From contig CALNYX010000017.1 of assembly GCA_942490925.1 (NCBI GenBank), positions 1 through 64,000 on the forward strand: a stretch of 64,000 bases of DNA. Reading direction: 5' to 3'. Positions 57,201 to 62,799 of this stretch are shown here, piece after piece. The notes under the pieces were generated by a model. It was not told where the DNA came from. It worked only from the letters and a program-made list of their open reading frames with translations, and did not search any database. A program made the position numbers and the translations under genes. The DNA is from CALNYX01 sp942490925. GTDB lineage: Bacteria > Chlamydiota > Chlamydiia > Chlamydiales > JAAKFR01. The stretch's first letter is position 1. Each line of letters opens with the position of its first letter.

Positions 57201-59873
57201 GGAGTTAGTTCATTTGGCATAGGAGGTGTGAATGCACACATTGTGCTTGAGGAGTACATTGCTTATGAGCAAATTAAGCCGGCTGCTTCGGAAGCTCTCA
57301 TTGTTTTATCAGCAAAAAATAAGAACCAGCTCAAAGAGCAAGTGGAACAACTGAGAAAGGCAATTGAACAAAATACTTATGAGCTAGTCGATATTGCCTA
57401 TACGCTTCAAGTGGGGCGAGATGCTATGGAAAAAAGACTAGCTTTTGTTGCTACATCGATTGAAGACCTTCGATTAAAGCTCAAGAATATCGATCAAGAA
57501 GCTTATGTTGGTGAAGTTGAAAATGGTACGCTTCAAGAGTTGATGCAAGACGAGGAGATGCAAGAAGCGATCGAAAAATGGATGCAGCGAAAGAAATATG
57601 CCAGGCTTCTTGATTTGTGGGTTCAGGGGTTAAATATTCCTTGGAAAAAACTTTATCCAGGTCAGAAGCCAAAGCGAATTTCTCTTCCAACCTACCCTTT
57701 TGCAAAAGAGCATTATTGGATTGAATCAGGATCAGCTAAATCTGATCAAATCCACCCATTGATTCACCGGAACACGTCAGATTTTTCTCAGCAAAGTTTT
57801 AGTTCGACTTTTTCAGGGAGTGAGTTTTTCTTTACCGATCACTGTGTGCAACAAGCATGTATTTTACCTGCTGTAGCTTATCTGGAAATGGCTCGAGAAG
57901 CATTTACATTAGCAGTGAATGGGATTGATGCGAATCAGAAGATTATCATTAAAAACGTTGTTTGGATGCGTCCTATGTCACCTTCAACAGTAGAGACTGT
58001 ATTAACCCCTCAAGAAAGTGGGGAGGTTGCCTATTCGATAGGGGATTATCACCAAGGGAAACTAGAATTGTTACCCTTAAAAAAAGAAAATGTCGATCTC
58101 GCAACGGCTCTAGCTCAATGTACACAAGGTTCTTTGTCATCAGACGATTGCTATACTCTTTTCCAAAAACTGGGTGTTGAATATGGCCCGGGTCATCAAG
58201 TGATTAAGGAGATTCACCTCGGTCTTAACGAGGTGGTTGCAGAATTATCACTTCCCCCTGATATGTGGAGTACACTCAATGATTATGTTTTACATCCTAG
58301 CCTTATGGATGGTGCTTTACAAGCTGTTATCGGTCTCATGTTTAATGCGAATAACCAAGAATTTTCCCTCCCGTTCGCATTAGAAGAAGTAGAAGTTCTA
58401 AGTTCTTGCTGCCCTAAAATGTGGGTGCATATTCGACGGCGTCTTGAAAATAAAATGCAGAAGCTGGATTTTGAAATTTGTGATGAACATGGAGCTCTTT
58501 GTGTTCGTATCAAGGGGCTTGTTTCTAAGGTAGCAGAAGCTCATACCTTTTTACTTACACCCGTTTGGAATCCAATCAAGACTAAGGCTGTTACTATAAC
58601 ACCTGATATAATTTTTGCACCAAAGTCTCAAGAAATAGAATCCTCTGTGGAACTCAAAGAGAGCGTTGAAGAGATTGTTGAACAACTAAAAAACCACCAA
58701 TGGATCAATCATTTAGTTTGGATTGCTCCGACTCAATGTGAAAATACCATCGCTGCACAAGATCAAGGTGTCTTACAACTTTTTAGGCTGATTAAATCAT
58801 TGATTTTGTTGGGATATCATGAGCGCAGATTAAACTGGAGTGTGATCACCAGGCAAACCCAAAGTATTTATGAAACCGATTCAGTTGACCCTGACCACGC
58901 AGCAGTTCATGGCTTAATAGGGTCTATGGCAAAAGAATATCCTAGCTGGAGTATTCAACTGATCGATTTAGAACACAATATGCCTATTGATTTGGCTTCC
59001 TATCCGATTGCTACCAGTAGCGAGACCTATGCATTTCGGCATCATCAGTGGCATCAGCAATCATTGATTCCTGTTCATTATAAAGGAAAGATCGTCTCGC
59101 GCTATCAACAAGAAGGGGTCTATGTTGTGATTGGCGGGGCTGGGGGTATTGGGGAAGTTTGGACAGAATATATGATTCGTCATTTTAATGCACATGTCGT
59201 TTGGATTGGTCGAAGGAAAAAGGATGTTACTATCCAAGACAAAATTGACAGACTTGAAACCTTAGGTCCACGACCACTATACATTCAGGCTAATGCAACG
59301 AATCTTGATGAAATGCAAAGAGCTTATGGGCAGATTAAAGAGTTCTACCCAACAGTCAATGGAGTTATTCATGCTGCAATTATTTTGAAAGATCAAAGTT
59401 TACTAAATATGGAAGAGGCAAATTTTAAACGGGTTCTTGATACAAAAGTAGCAACTGCTGTTCATATGGCACAGGTTTTTAAAAATGAGAAGCTTGATTT
59501 TGTTCTTTTCTTTTCATCGATGCAATCTTTTGCTAAAGCAGCAGGTCAGAGCAATTATGCAGCAGGTTGCACTTTTAAAGATGCTTATGCTCATTTTCTT
59601 AATCGACAATGGAATTGTCCAGTCAAAATCATAAACTGGGGATATTGGGGGAGTGTAGGAATCGTTGCCTCAAAAGAGTACCAGCAAAGAATGGCAAAAG
59701 AGGGAGTAGGCTCTATACAACCTCAAGAAGCGATGGAAACACTAGAAAAATTGCTTGGAGGCACACTTTCTCAAATCGTATTACTCAAAACAACATCTCG
59801 AGAGGGGCTAGCAGTAGATGAGTCGATAGAAGTTTACTCTGATGAGGAGGCGGTAAGCCGGCATGAACATTGA
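45279..59873 (+). CDS. Hybrid NRPS-trans-AT PKS: C-A-PCP-[KS-DH-KR-ACP]x2-KS-DH-KR (module left open)
   Basis: A 4864-aa protein, the largest here. ATG 45279 follows GGAGAG by 8 nt and overlaps the previous stop by 11 bp; an upstream TTG (45252) is less likely. Domains: docking segment 1-28; C (His151-152 in HHLIFDG); A (TSGSTGKPKG ~605; pocket by eye D-V-S-N-M-A-I-I-Y-K, substrate not assigned); PCP Ser986; KS10 ~1040-1460 (Cys1204 in SNCSSS, His1340); DH (His1607, Asp1763); KR (GGGKLG ~1989, Tyr2108); ACP Ser2238; KS11 ~2298-2720 (Cys2455, His2590); DH (His2889, Asp3044); KR (~3259, Tyr3378); ACP Ser3505; KS12 ~3576-4000 (Cys3738, His3873); DH (His4188, but Gln4192 where HxxxG has Gly; Asp4344); KR (GGAGGIG ~4619, Tyr4760). 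It ends ~100 residues after that Tyr, with no carrier domain. The two middle KRs are a near-identical DNA duplication. Confidence 0.95.
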   Translation: MEHKKLLEAYQSGELSAAEFKQKLMDIREANLKMPLSEGQKGLWLLHKVAPSSCAYYLPFALRLSNPDVSQIKRALNVVREQYPILTTEIYSDNGVPYQKLCPEQPLFFQQEDFQSISQLKEKVETPFPFEKSPLMRVYFFKPDLLLIIIHHLIFDGVSLMTFLSTFQKAYREKVVKSALPATYRDFIDWEKNLLASSEGQKHLDYWKKQLAGPLPVLKLPTDFSRPAVQTFKGATFSHLLSIELTQKAKQFARIFEVNLSVIFLGIFKLLLHHYSGQNEIIIGLPTLGRPEKRFKSLIGYYINMVSIRSHDIGKKDFKSFISTLQSTVSAALDHARYPFPSLVKQLNVERSQAHSPIFQAAFLYQNFFEMPDLELVQEIRQEGEFELSLEVYEQQERMILNLGYHPDLFQPETIERMMQHYLTLLEGAEQSYQTLLSSEEKVRFSQWNATSREIKSDKCLHELFEEKAALMPAETAISDHEKSLTYGEVDKQATALALCLQEKGVGPEVLVAICAERSIEMVVGVLGILKAGGAYVPIDPTHPSKRISQILDDSQVNIVVSQRQFEAHFTKEKVIFLDEKWTSKQTELCKDVAVHHLAYVMYTSGSTGKPKGVMVEHRNILNTLYFLEAHFPVQEKDVYLLKTNYIFDVSLSELFSWFCGKGQLVILPPGLEKVPQELLNFIEKHRVSHINFVPAQLSAFLSSISEHQTRLKYLMVAGEAFPKELVKKTRTIFPNSHVANIYGPTEVSIYATYFDCDDHMKIHHHTPIGKPIINTKVYVVDQYLQPVPIGVPGELCVEGEGVARGYWQSPELTAEKFVNSPFSTSKKLYKTGDLVRWLATGELEYLGRLDYQVKIRGFRIELGAVESHVGAHPKVLENVCIVKDKKLVSYYVAKSPLSSKTLRLELQEVLPDYMVPAHLIQIEKMPLVASGKINRSELENREINISTREVADSATTKTICKIWEELLHVKNIGIHDGFFDVGGDSLLAVAVVERIKQELSCKLTITDLFAYPTVYTLSSYLSGKRPKKREVRSERLADSVAIIGISCAFPGAKNLSEFWDLLKNGKEGVRFFEKDELQALGVPNEQIENPHFVPALSSIEGKEHFDSEFFQISAKDAELMDPQMRLLLQHAWKAVEDGGYRASDIPETSVYMSASHNAYQVLAAQDLKDGYLSWILSQSGTIPTMISHKLGFKGPSYAVHSNCSSSLVGLYTAYQSLQLGESNYALVGASTLHSSSQIGYIYRPGMNFSSDGHVKAFDAKADGMLAAEGVAVVLLKKTTDAVRDNDSIYAVLKGIALNNDGADKAGFYAPSVQGQCAVIKKALEVANVDARSIDYVEAHGTGTKIGDPIELAALQEAYQEAQVCGIGSVKTNLGHLDTAAGLAGCIKVALSLSKRELTASINFTEPNPNFNFEDSPFYVVEKNRTLEGDHHYAALSSFGIGGTNVHAIFESHNERTQSKISGPYYVPVSAKNEKRLHAYVEELLTFTGNIADLAYTFQMGRQPFAKRILFVVDTVIELKEQLKAYLKKAYISPPHPWLEGEEFDWKTLYSGAYPNRIHAPTYPFAQNRYWPSSSQLHPMVHSNTSTADRQQFRTVFSGKESFIAEHVIEGETIVPAVVTLEMARVALVAAGKQGSNQMLCLKNIAWAKPIVIDSQSTEIKLNLIAQENGQIRYQMHGATLFNQGSAEFGPIRETEIIDLHVIQMRCSRKKIESKPFYEGMLGAQYGPSYRVVQKVYLGEGELLAELKSTIDETYVLHPSQMDGAFQVAEYLQNLLRYAELSAQGKAFQAALPFALDEMEIFKPCSSHMWVHVKANEKNQVALTLCDEKGEICIQINGFTIRSLQMSHQTHFFKPLVHEKSVSEKGIRLIYELPEMTELEGTFFDERPKPLATRFISYGRELLSTVQKLIAKRPQEETLIQLIIPDHEGALGGLLGLLKTAHLENSKIVGQLIRVKDKQLKLQEESWDEVEAAEQRIPWKKGGVYLIAGGGKLGELFAKEITKHGGIPILASRTSKRVMDVTDSNSVKQVVEAIVKEYGQLNGVIHAAGVIKDHYIHDKSADELEEVLSPKVKGVVNLDEATQDLSLDFFILFSSLSGSVGGIGQADYAMANAFLDGYAATRNILSINWPLWKEGGMQVDAQTQKLLQSKGMVPIDSKLGIDAFYRTWHQKEHQLMLLYGESQAIRQLLLSVKKIIAKQSIVGGSVKELLREEIAKQLKIESQDVEDHVDMAQYGFDSIAMIEFVNNLNEHYQLELTPTLFFEHPTLQEFSDYLSDQELVIPSKTDDLQEQTEEIHGVAIIGMSGLFPMANDIEAFWHNLEQGKDCIREIPADRWDWRDYETDVRWGGFVDSIAEFDPLFFGISPRDATIMDPQQRLLMMHVYKSIEDAGYAAKSLAGTKTGVFVGTGNTGYNNLVGKAATDGSAAANMSPSAGPNRISYFLDIHGPSEPIDTACSSSLVAIHHAVNAIENGSCEMAFAGGVNSLILPEVYITFDKAGALSKEGRCKTFSDRADGFAHGEGIGILLLKSLNAAQRDGDHIYGVIRGTAVNHGGHATSLTTPNPKAQTAVLKEAYQKAQIDPSTVSYIEAHGTGTELGDPVEISGLKSAFQIDKRVKSCGIGSVKTNIGHLSLAAGIAGVIKVLLQMQHKTLVKSLHCENVNPYIQLEKTPFYIVQEKQEWRTQKGQLRRAGVSSFGIGGVNAHVVIEEYPSQESVPSSIEEKLIILSAKNQPQLQQRVQQLLEAIEHHEYNLSDLAYTLQVGRDAMEVRFGFIAHSLEDIKEKLKKFEIHQVSNVQKIQQGNQLEYESHKKLLELWLQGYSIDWKRLYKQKKCNRISLPTYPFKKDRYWAEAEPEKAILHPLLHRNTSDLERQRFTSSFTGREFFLNDHKIKGEAVLPGVAHLEMARTAFELAVNHSKEQALRLKNCVWIRPIRIEGNSIEVELELTPQKSGEVTFEVQGYSQGQGQFFSYQERPKVDIKKLQAVSLSSHLFEEVYKTYRRIGFDYGSTFRAVKQVEVGENFILAQLSLESLPKDFVLHPGIMDSALQASSLLLGIEESSLMLPFALDEIEIYGPCSSKMWVYAQLENQQRRSIALCDSQGNICVQIKGLSFRPVQRQQLSLYKPLVHEKSVSEKGIRLIYELPEMTELEGTFFDERPKPLATRFISYGRELLSTVQKLIAKRPQEETLIQLIIPDHEGALGGLLGLLKTAHLENSKIVGQLIRVKDKQLKLQEESWDEVEAAEQRIPWKKGGVYLIAGGGKLGELFAKEITKHGGIPILASRTSKRVMDVTDSNSVKQVVEAIVKEYGQLNGVIHAAGVIKDHYIHDKSADELEEVLSPKVKGVVNLDEATQDLSLDFFILFSSLSGSVGGIGQADYAMANAFLDGYAATRNMLSINWPLWKEGGMQVDAQTQKLLQSRGVIPLETDEGIEFLYQAYHHGGHQLMVVSKKPEETDKTAITEDVNTDASIDEIKSKLVREVSKLLEINVKEINPDKEFNEYGFDSITLTEFSNRLNELYQLTLTPTIFFEYPTLRRFADYLAKEHQGLITSHSPLKLEPRVKRFATPQKQVSSEQPIAIIGMSGLFPMANDLETFWSNLQQGRDCITEIPRSRWDWRDYQEYTDVKWGGFVDSISEFDPLFFGISPREAALMDPQQRLLMTYVWKAIEDAGYSSKALAGTNTGIFVGTGNTGYSELLARANSKIDGTTAANMSPSSGPNRMSYLLDIHGPSEPIDTACSSSLVAIHHAVCAIRDGSCEMALAGGVNTVVAPEGHIAFDKAGALSKEGRCKTFSDQADGFAVGEGAGILLLKRLAEAERDGDHIYGLIRGSAVNHGGHANSLTAPNPKAQADLLIAAYKKAEVDPKSISYIEAHGTGTELGDPIEINGLKSAFKDHTMIPRSCGLGSVKTNIGHLSLAAGVAGVIKVLLQLKHKTLVKSLHSKQLNPYIQLDGTPFYIVQETQEWKTHDGLPRRAGVSSFGIGGVNAHIVLEEYIAYEQIKPAASEALIVLSAKNKNQLKEQVEQLRKAIEQNTYELVDIAYTLQVGRDAMEKRLAFVATSIEDLRLKLKNIDQEAYVGEVENGTLQELMQDEEMQEAIEKWMQRKKYARLLDLWVQGLNIPWKKLYPGQKPKRISLPTYPFAKEHYWIESGSAKSDQIHPLIHRNTSDFSQQSFSSTFSGSEFFFTDHCVQQACILPAVAYLEMAREAFTLAVNGIDANQKIIIKNVVWMRPMSPSTVETVLTPQESGEVAYSIGDYHQGKLELLPLKKENVDLATALAQCTQGSLSSDDCYTLFQKLGVEYGPGHQVIKEIHLGLNEVVAELSLPPDMWSTLNDYVLHPSLMDGALQAVIGLMFNANNQEFSLPFALEEVEVLSSCCPKMWVHIRRRLENKMQKLDFEICDEHGALCVRIKGLVSKVAEAHTFLLTPVWNPIKTKAVTITPDIIFAPKSQEIESSVELKESVEEIVEQLKNHQWINHLVWIAPTQCENTIAAQDQGVLQLFRLIKSLILLGYHERRLNWSVITRQTQSIYETDSVDPDHAAVHGLIGSMAKEYPSWSIQLIDLEHNMPIDLASYPIATSSETYAFRHHQWHQQSLIPVHYKGKIVSRYQQEGVYVVIGGAGGIGEVWTEYMIRHFNAHVVWIGRRKKDVTIQDKIDRLETLGPRPLYIQANATNLDEMQRAYGQIKEFYPTVNGVIHAAIILKDQSLLNMEEANFKRVLDTKVATAVHMAQVFKNEKLDFVLFFSSMQSFAKAAGQSNYAAGCTFKDAYAHFLNRQWNCPVKIINWGYWGSVGIVASKEYQQRMAKEGVGSIQPQEAMETLEKLLGGTLSQIVLLKTTSREGLAVDESIEVYSDEEAVSRHEH
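50838..51726 (+). repeat. Direct repeat copy 1: 889-bp KR-domain block
   Basis: This block matches 54648-55536 with only three mismatches that I could find: 50913 C against T, 51641 T against C and 51650 A against G. The offset is a constant 3810 bp and no indel is seen. It begins at the last codons of the DH domain and ends just after the KR core, so an almost exact ketoreductase cassette is repeated. Sequence on either side diverges at once. Confidence 0.97.
54648..55536 (+). repeat. Direct repeat copy 2: 889-bp KR-domain block
   Basis: Second copy of the KR cassette, lying in the KS11 module; copy 1 lies in the KS10 module. The flanking DH and ACP sequences of the two modules are clearly different, so a domain-sized gene conversion or duplication is implied rather than a whole-module one. 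It is also a natural target for homologous recombination that would delete or add one 3810-bp module in frame (3810 is divisible by 3). Confidence 0.97.
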
Positions 59874-59906
59874 ATAATCGATTCTCTGGAATGCCATCCT
59901 GAGAAA

Positions 59907-61637
59907 TCAAGGTTTTGGAGAAATCAGCTGTGCCACAGCTTTCAAGATCTTATCTAGGCGGGCATCACACTTTTTGATCCCTTCTTCCAGATGACTATGG
60001 TGAGGATCATGAACACCGCAGTATAGCTTGATCTTTGGCTCTGTTCCAGAAGGACGCACAACAACCTTCGTGCCATCTTCAAGCCAGAGGCAAATCACGT
60101 TCGACTTGGGCAGGGTGATTGTCTCTTTGCGGCCACTCTCTAAAAGAAGGCGCGTGTGTGTTTGATAATCCTCAAATGTCGTTACTTTCATCTCATCAAG
60201 CATTTTCGGAGGGTTTGTGCGCAAGGTCTGCATCATACTGGCGATGTGATCAAGGCCTTCTTTCCCCTCGAAAGTGAGCGAACTGAGTTTCTCCCGGAAG
60301 ATGCCATACTTCTGGTAGATCTCATGGAGTAGGTCAACAAGCGTTTTTCCTTGAAGCTTCATCTGTAGAGCCATCTCTGCAATCAGGGCAGCTGAAACAA
60401 CAGCATCTTTGTCTCTAGCATGCGTTCCAAGTAAGTAGCCATACGACTCTTCGCCTCCAAAAAGAAAATGGTGCTGCCCATCCTCTTCCCACTGCGCAAT
60501 CTTTTCACCAATGTATTTGAAGCCAGTGAGCACATCGAGGCACTGGGTATTGTTGCGCTCTGCAATGACTCTAAAAAGCTCGGAGGTGACAATGGTTTTG
60601 ACAAACATCGGCTTTGGCGGCATTTGGTGTGTCTGCGCAAGGGAGCGGCAGATGTGTTCCACAGCCATACAGGCAACTTCATTGCCGTTAAAGAGGTGTG
60701 TCTTTCCCTTGTGGCGCACAACAACTCCAATGCGGTCGGTATCAGGATCTGTTCCCATGAGTAGATCTCCCTCTACCTTGAGGAGTTTTTCCATGCCGAG
60801 TGTGAGTGCAGCAGCCTCTTCTGGGTTAGGGGACTTGACCGTTGGAAAATCGCCATCGGGTTTTTCTTGCTCTTCGACAAGAGTCAGGTTAGTAAAGCCC
60901 CAACTCTTTAGAGCGGGAGGAACCATTGTGATGCCAGCGCCATGAAGGCTTGTGTAGACGACATGAAGTTGTTTCCCTTTCGAATGGTTGTCGCCAGGGT
61001 GAAGCTGCAATGCATGGATCGTCTTGAGATAAGCCGCATCAATCTCTCCATCAACCTGATCAATGAGAGGGGAGTTGAAGGGGGCTGTGCGTACAGAAGT
61101 GACTCGGTTGACCTCATCGATAATCCCTTTATCGTGAGGAGGCAACACCTGTCCTCCATAATCCCAGTAGACTTTGTAGCCATTGTAATTGGGAGGATTA
61201 TGTGAGGCTGTGATCATAATGCCAGCGGTACATTTTTTGTGACGCACGCCAAAAGAGACAAGCGGCACAGGGCGGAGTTCTCTGTAGAGATAGACTTGGA
61301 TGTTGGCAGCTGCAAGTACTTTGGCAGCCTCCTCAGCAAACAGGCGGGAGTTATGGCGGCAGTCATAACCGATGATCACGGAGCCATTTTTCGTCTGCTT
61401 ATTGATGTAGGTGGCAAGGCCCTGTGTTGCATTGCGGATGGTGTAGACGTTGAGACGATTGGTGCCAACACCCATGATGTTGCGCAAGCCTCCTGTGCCA
61501 AAAGAGAGATGTGTGTAAAAGGCGTTGAGGAGCTCTTCGGGATCTTCTTTTTGAAGACGACGCACTTCGTTTTTCGAAGCCTCGTCGTAATCGCCATTCA
61601 ACCAACTATCGATATTTGCTTGGGTTTGACTATCCAT
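59907..61637 (-). CDS. pgm: Phosphoglucomutase/phosphomannomutase
   Basis: A 576-aa alpha-D-phosphohexomutase interconverting hexose 1- and 6-phosphates (glycogen and sugar-nucleotide supply) in the cytoplasm. Seen: FGTGGLR (46-52), phosphoserine Ser145 in TASHNP, metal-binding Asp297, Asp299 and Asp301 in GTDPDTDR, sugar-binding GGEESYGY (394-401) and the phosphate-binding RPSGTEPK (~528-535). The open frame runs 57 codons further upstream to 61808, but that part overlaps the Cys-cluster gene in another frame. ATG 61637 (MDSQTQ) is preferred; it overlaps the upstream stop by 8 bp. It converges on the last synthase gene with 33 bp between stops. In C. trachomatis the equivalent gene (CT295) sits near rnc, as here. 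Confidence 0.93.
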   Translation of the reverse strand: MDSQTQANIDSWLNGDYDEASKNEVRRLQKEDPEELLNAFYTHLSFGTGGLRNIMGVGTNRLNVYTIRNATQGLATYINKQTKNGSVIIGYDCRHNSRLFAEEAAKVLAAANIQVYLYRELRPVPLVSFGVRHKKCTAGIMITASHNPPNYNGYKVYWDYGGQVLPPHDKGIIDEVNRVTSVRTAPFNSPLIDQVDGEIDAAYLKTIHALQLHPGDNHSKGKQLHVVYTSLHGAGITMVPPALKSWGFTNLTLVEEQEKPDGDFPTVKSPNPEEAAALTLGMEKLLKVEGDLLMGTDPDTDRIGVVVRHKGKTHLFNGNEVACMAVEHICRSLAQTHQMPPKPMFVKTIVTSELFRVIAERNNTQCLDVLTGFKYIGEKIAQWEEDGQHHFLFGGEESYGYLLGTHARDKDAVVSAALIAEMALQMKLQGKTLVDLLHEIYQKYGIFREKLSSLTFEGKEGLDHIASMMQTLRTNPPKMLDEMKVTTFEDYQTHTRLLLESGRKETITLPKSNVICLWLEDGTKVVVRPSGTEPKIKLYCGVHDPHHSHLEEGIKKCDARLDKILKAVAQLISPKP

Positions 61638-62037
61638 TCTCCATCCGATCTTTAATGGTTTGTAGATCAATGAGCTCAGCTGTGTCATTGATCCCTTCAC
61701 ACTCTTTTGCAGCCTGATTCCATGCTTCCTTGGACCGGAGGTTTTGGGGCCAGAAGGGGAAGGTGCGACACTGTTTTGGGCGCTGCTTGTAGACTTGGCA
61801 TTTTCCATCTTTGAGAAAGACGCAGTCGTAGCCAGCTTTTTCTGTCAGGGAGTAGCGCTGTCCGATACGGCGGACATAGAGGCGAGAAAAATCAGAGGTG
61901 GAAAGTTCTAGAGCTTTTGCCATTGCTTCGATTTCCTCAGGCGTGACCCAGACGTAACCTGGAGCGCCAGTGCAACACTTTCCGCATTCGGTGCAGGAAA
62001 ACTTGAGTCCTTCCTCGTACCAACACTCACTCGTCAT
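61630..62037 (-). CDS. YkgJ/UPF0153-type cysteine-cluster protein
   Basis: A 135-aa protein with the CxxCxxCC cluster (Cys15, 18, 21, 22 in CTECGKCC) and further cysteines at 72, 80 and 90, the pattern of the small zinc- or iron-chelating YkgJ family. The ending RPKQCRTFPFWP is typical. The biochemical role of the family is not established; metal-cluster binding is predicted from the cysteines. The start overlaps the end of the tiny membrane-protein gene by 11 bp, and its stop overlaps the pgm start, so it sits in a translationally linked run. Confidence 0.85.
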   Translation of the reverse strand: MTSECWYEEGLKFSCTECGKCCTGAPGYVWVTPEEIEAMAKALELSTSDFSRLYVRRIGQRYSLTEKAGYDCVFLKDGKCQVYKQRPKQCRTFPFWPQNLRSKEAWNQAAKECEGINDTAELIDLQTIKDRMENG

Positions 62038-62134
62038 CTTTACGTCTCACGATATCACGCACTCCTGCCACAACAAAGAGGCAGAGCACAACGATACAAA
62101 CGATAAAAATAACCACGGCTTCTCGGTCAATCAT
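62027..62134 (-). CDS. Tiny single-pass membrane protein, 35 aa
   Basis: An ATG-started frame of 35 codons between two known-type genes. It begins MIDREAVV, has one strongly hydrophobic helix (residues 7-24, rich in Val, Ile, Leu and Cys) and ends in a charged tail RDIVRRKDDE. The arginines after the helix predict a cytoplasmic C-terminus. The ATG overlaps the stop of the upstream gene (ATGATTGA, 8 bp) and its own TGA overlaps the next ATG by 11 bp. This packing, plus a textbook membrane segment, argues for a real gene rather than chance. I do not recognise a family. Confidence 0.65.
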   Translation of the reverse strand: MIDREAVVIFIVCIVVLCLFVVAGVRDIVRRKDDE

Positions 62135-62510
62135 AGCGATGGACAACGGGGTGTTTAGCATCATCGAGGTACCTAGAAGTGAAAACAATCACAAGATAAC
62201 ACGCCTCTTCACCCTTGTAAAGAGGTTGATTTGTGTAGCGCGCCTCAGATGTTTCTAGAGAAAAGAGCAGGGCGCACTCTTGCTCTTGAAGCTCAACAAG
62301 ATTAGTCTGCTCAATACGTACAAGGCGCAAGGGTCTTTCTCCCGTCAGTTCAAAAGCAATTTGAGCTAGCTGCCTTTTGCGGATCAGCATGACGACATCT
62401 TGCCCAGCTTTCAGCTGTTTGATCTCTTTTGGGGAGAGAAGATCTTCAAAAACAATTTCACCATGTTTTTGGAAGTAAGTTCGTTGTTGGGCAGAGACGG
62501 CAAAACGCAT
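62127..62510 (-). CDS. Small conserved-type protein, possibly CT296-like
   Basis: A 127-aa protein. The N-terminal QQRTYFQKHGEIVFEDLLSPKEI resembles the opening of Fe(II)/2-oxoglutarate oxygenase-fold proteins (a ...YF...G.IVFE.LLS...I pattern). In Chlamydia trachomatis the gene between pgm and rnc (CT296) is such a fold, so position and N-terminus agree. I cannot identify the HxD...H metal triad here, so catalysis is doubtful; the assignment is an inference. The ATG is at 62508-62510, 27 bp after the upstream small gene. Confidence 0.6.
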   Translation of the reverse strand: MRFAVSAQQRTYFQKHGEIVFEDLLSPKEIKQLKAGQDVVMLIRKRQLAQIAFELTGERPLRLVRIEQTNLVELQEQECALLFSLETSEARYTNQPLYKGEEACYLVIVFTSRYLDDAKHPVVHRYD

Positions 62511-62537
62511 GAGGCCATTGTAGCAAAGAGATGACTA

Positions 62538-62771
62538 CTAGTCTATAGGTCTGCTTGGCCATGACCGTTTTTGTGATGACTTCATTTCTACAAGCATCAC
62601 TTCAAGCGGTTCTTGAGACGATTTCGTTGTCGGACCTTCGAGTATTTGCCCATTTAACCCAATAATCATTTGAGTATTTGTGATTTTTAACGGCATGTCT
62701 GGCAAAATTTTCGTTTTCCATACCGACACCAATTCGTTTTCAAATTGGAGCTCACGATTTGACTTGTTCAT
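62538..62771 (-). CDS. Hypothetical protein, 77 aa
   Basis: Unrecognised small soluble protein. ATG 62771 (MNKSNRELQFENEL) is preferred because AAGGGG lies 7 nt upstream; the frame itself opens 10 codons earlier. The C-terminal third is rich in Ser, Lys and Glu (VEMKSSQKRSWPSRPID); no membrane segment or known motif is visible. It would be the first gene of the leftward run ending with pgm, and lies divergent to rnc. Confidence 0.5.
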   Translation of the reverse strand: MNKSNRELQFENELVSVWKTKILPDMPLKITNTQMIIGLNGQILEGPTTKSSQEPLEVMLVEMKSSQKRSWPSRPID

Positions 62772-62799
62772 TGACTTCCCCTTAACTATAGTAAAAAGC

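Noticed and set aside
59880..59908. Imperfect hairpin (GATTCTC / GAGAAATC) between the convergent synthase and pgm stops
   Set aside because: The stem is short and bulged, the loop is 14 nt, and no T-run follows on either strand, so it is not supported as a terminator.
60468..60945. + strand open frames inside pgm
   Set aside because: They mirror the GC-richer pgm coding strand and carry no recognisable domain; antisense shadows.
61638..61808. 57-codon N-terminal extension of pgm
   Set aside because: It lies inside the Cys-cluster gene in another frame, is low-complexity (Ser, Pro, Lys rich) and is absent from the family; the ATG at 61637 gives a normal start.
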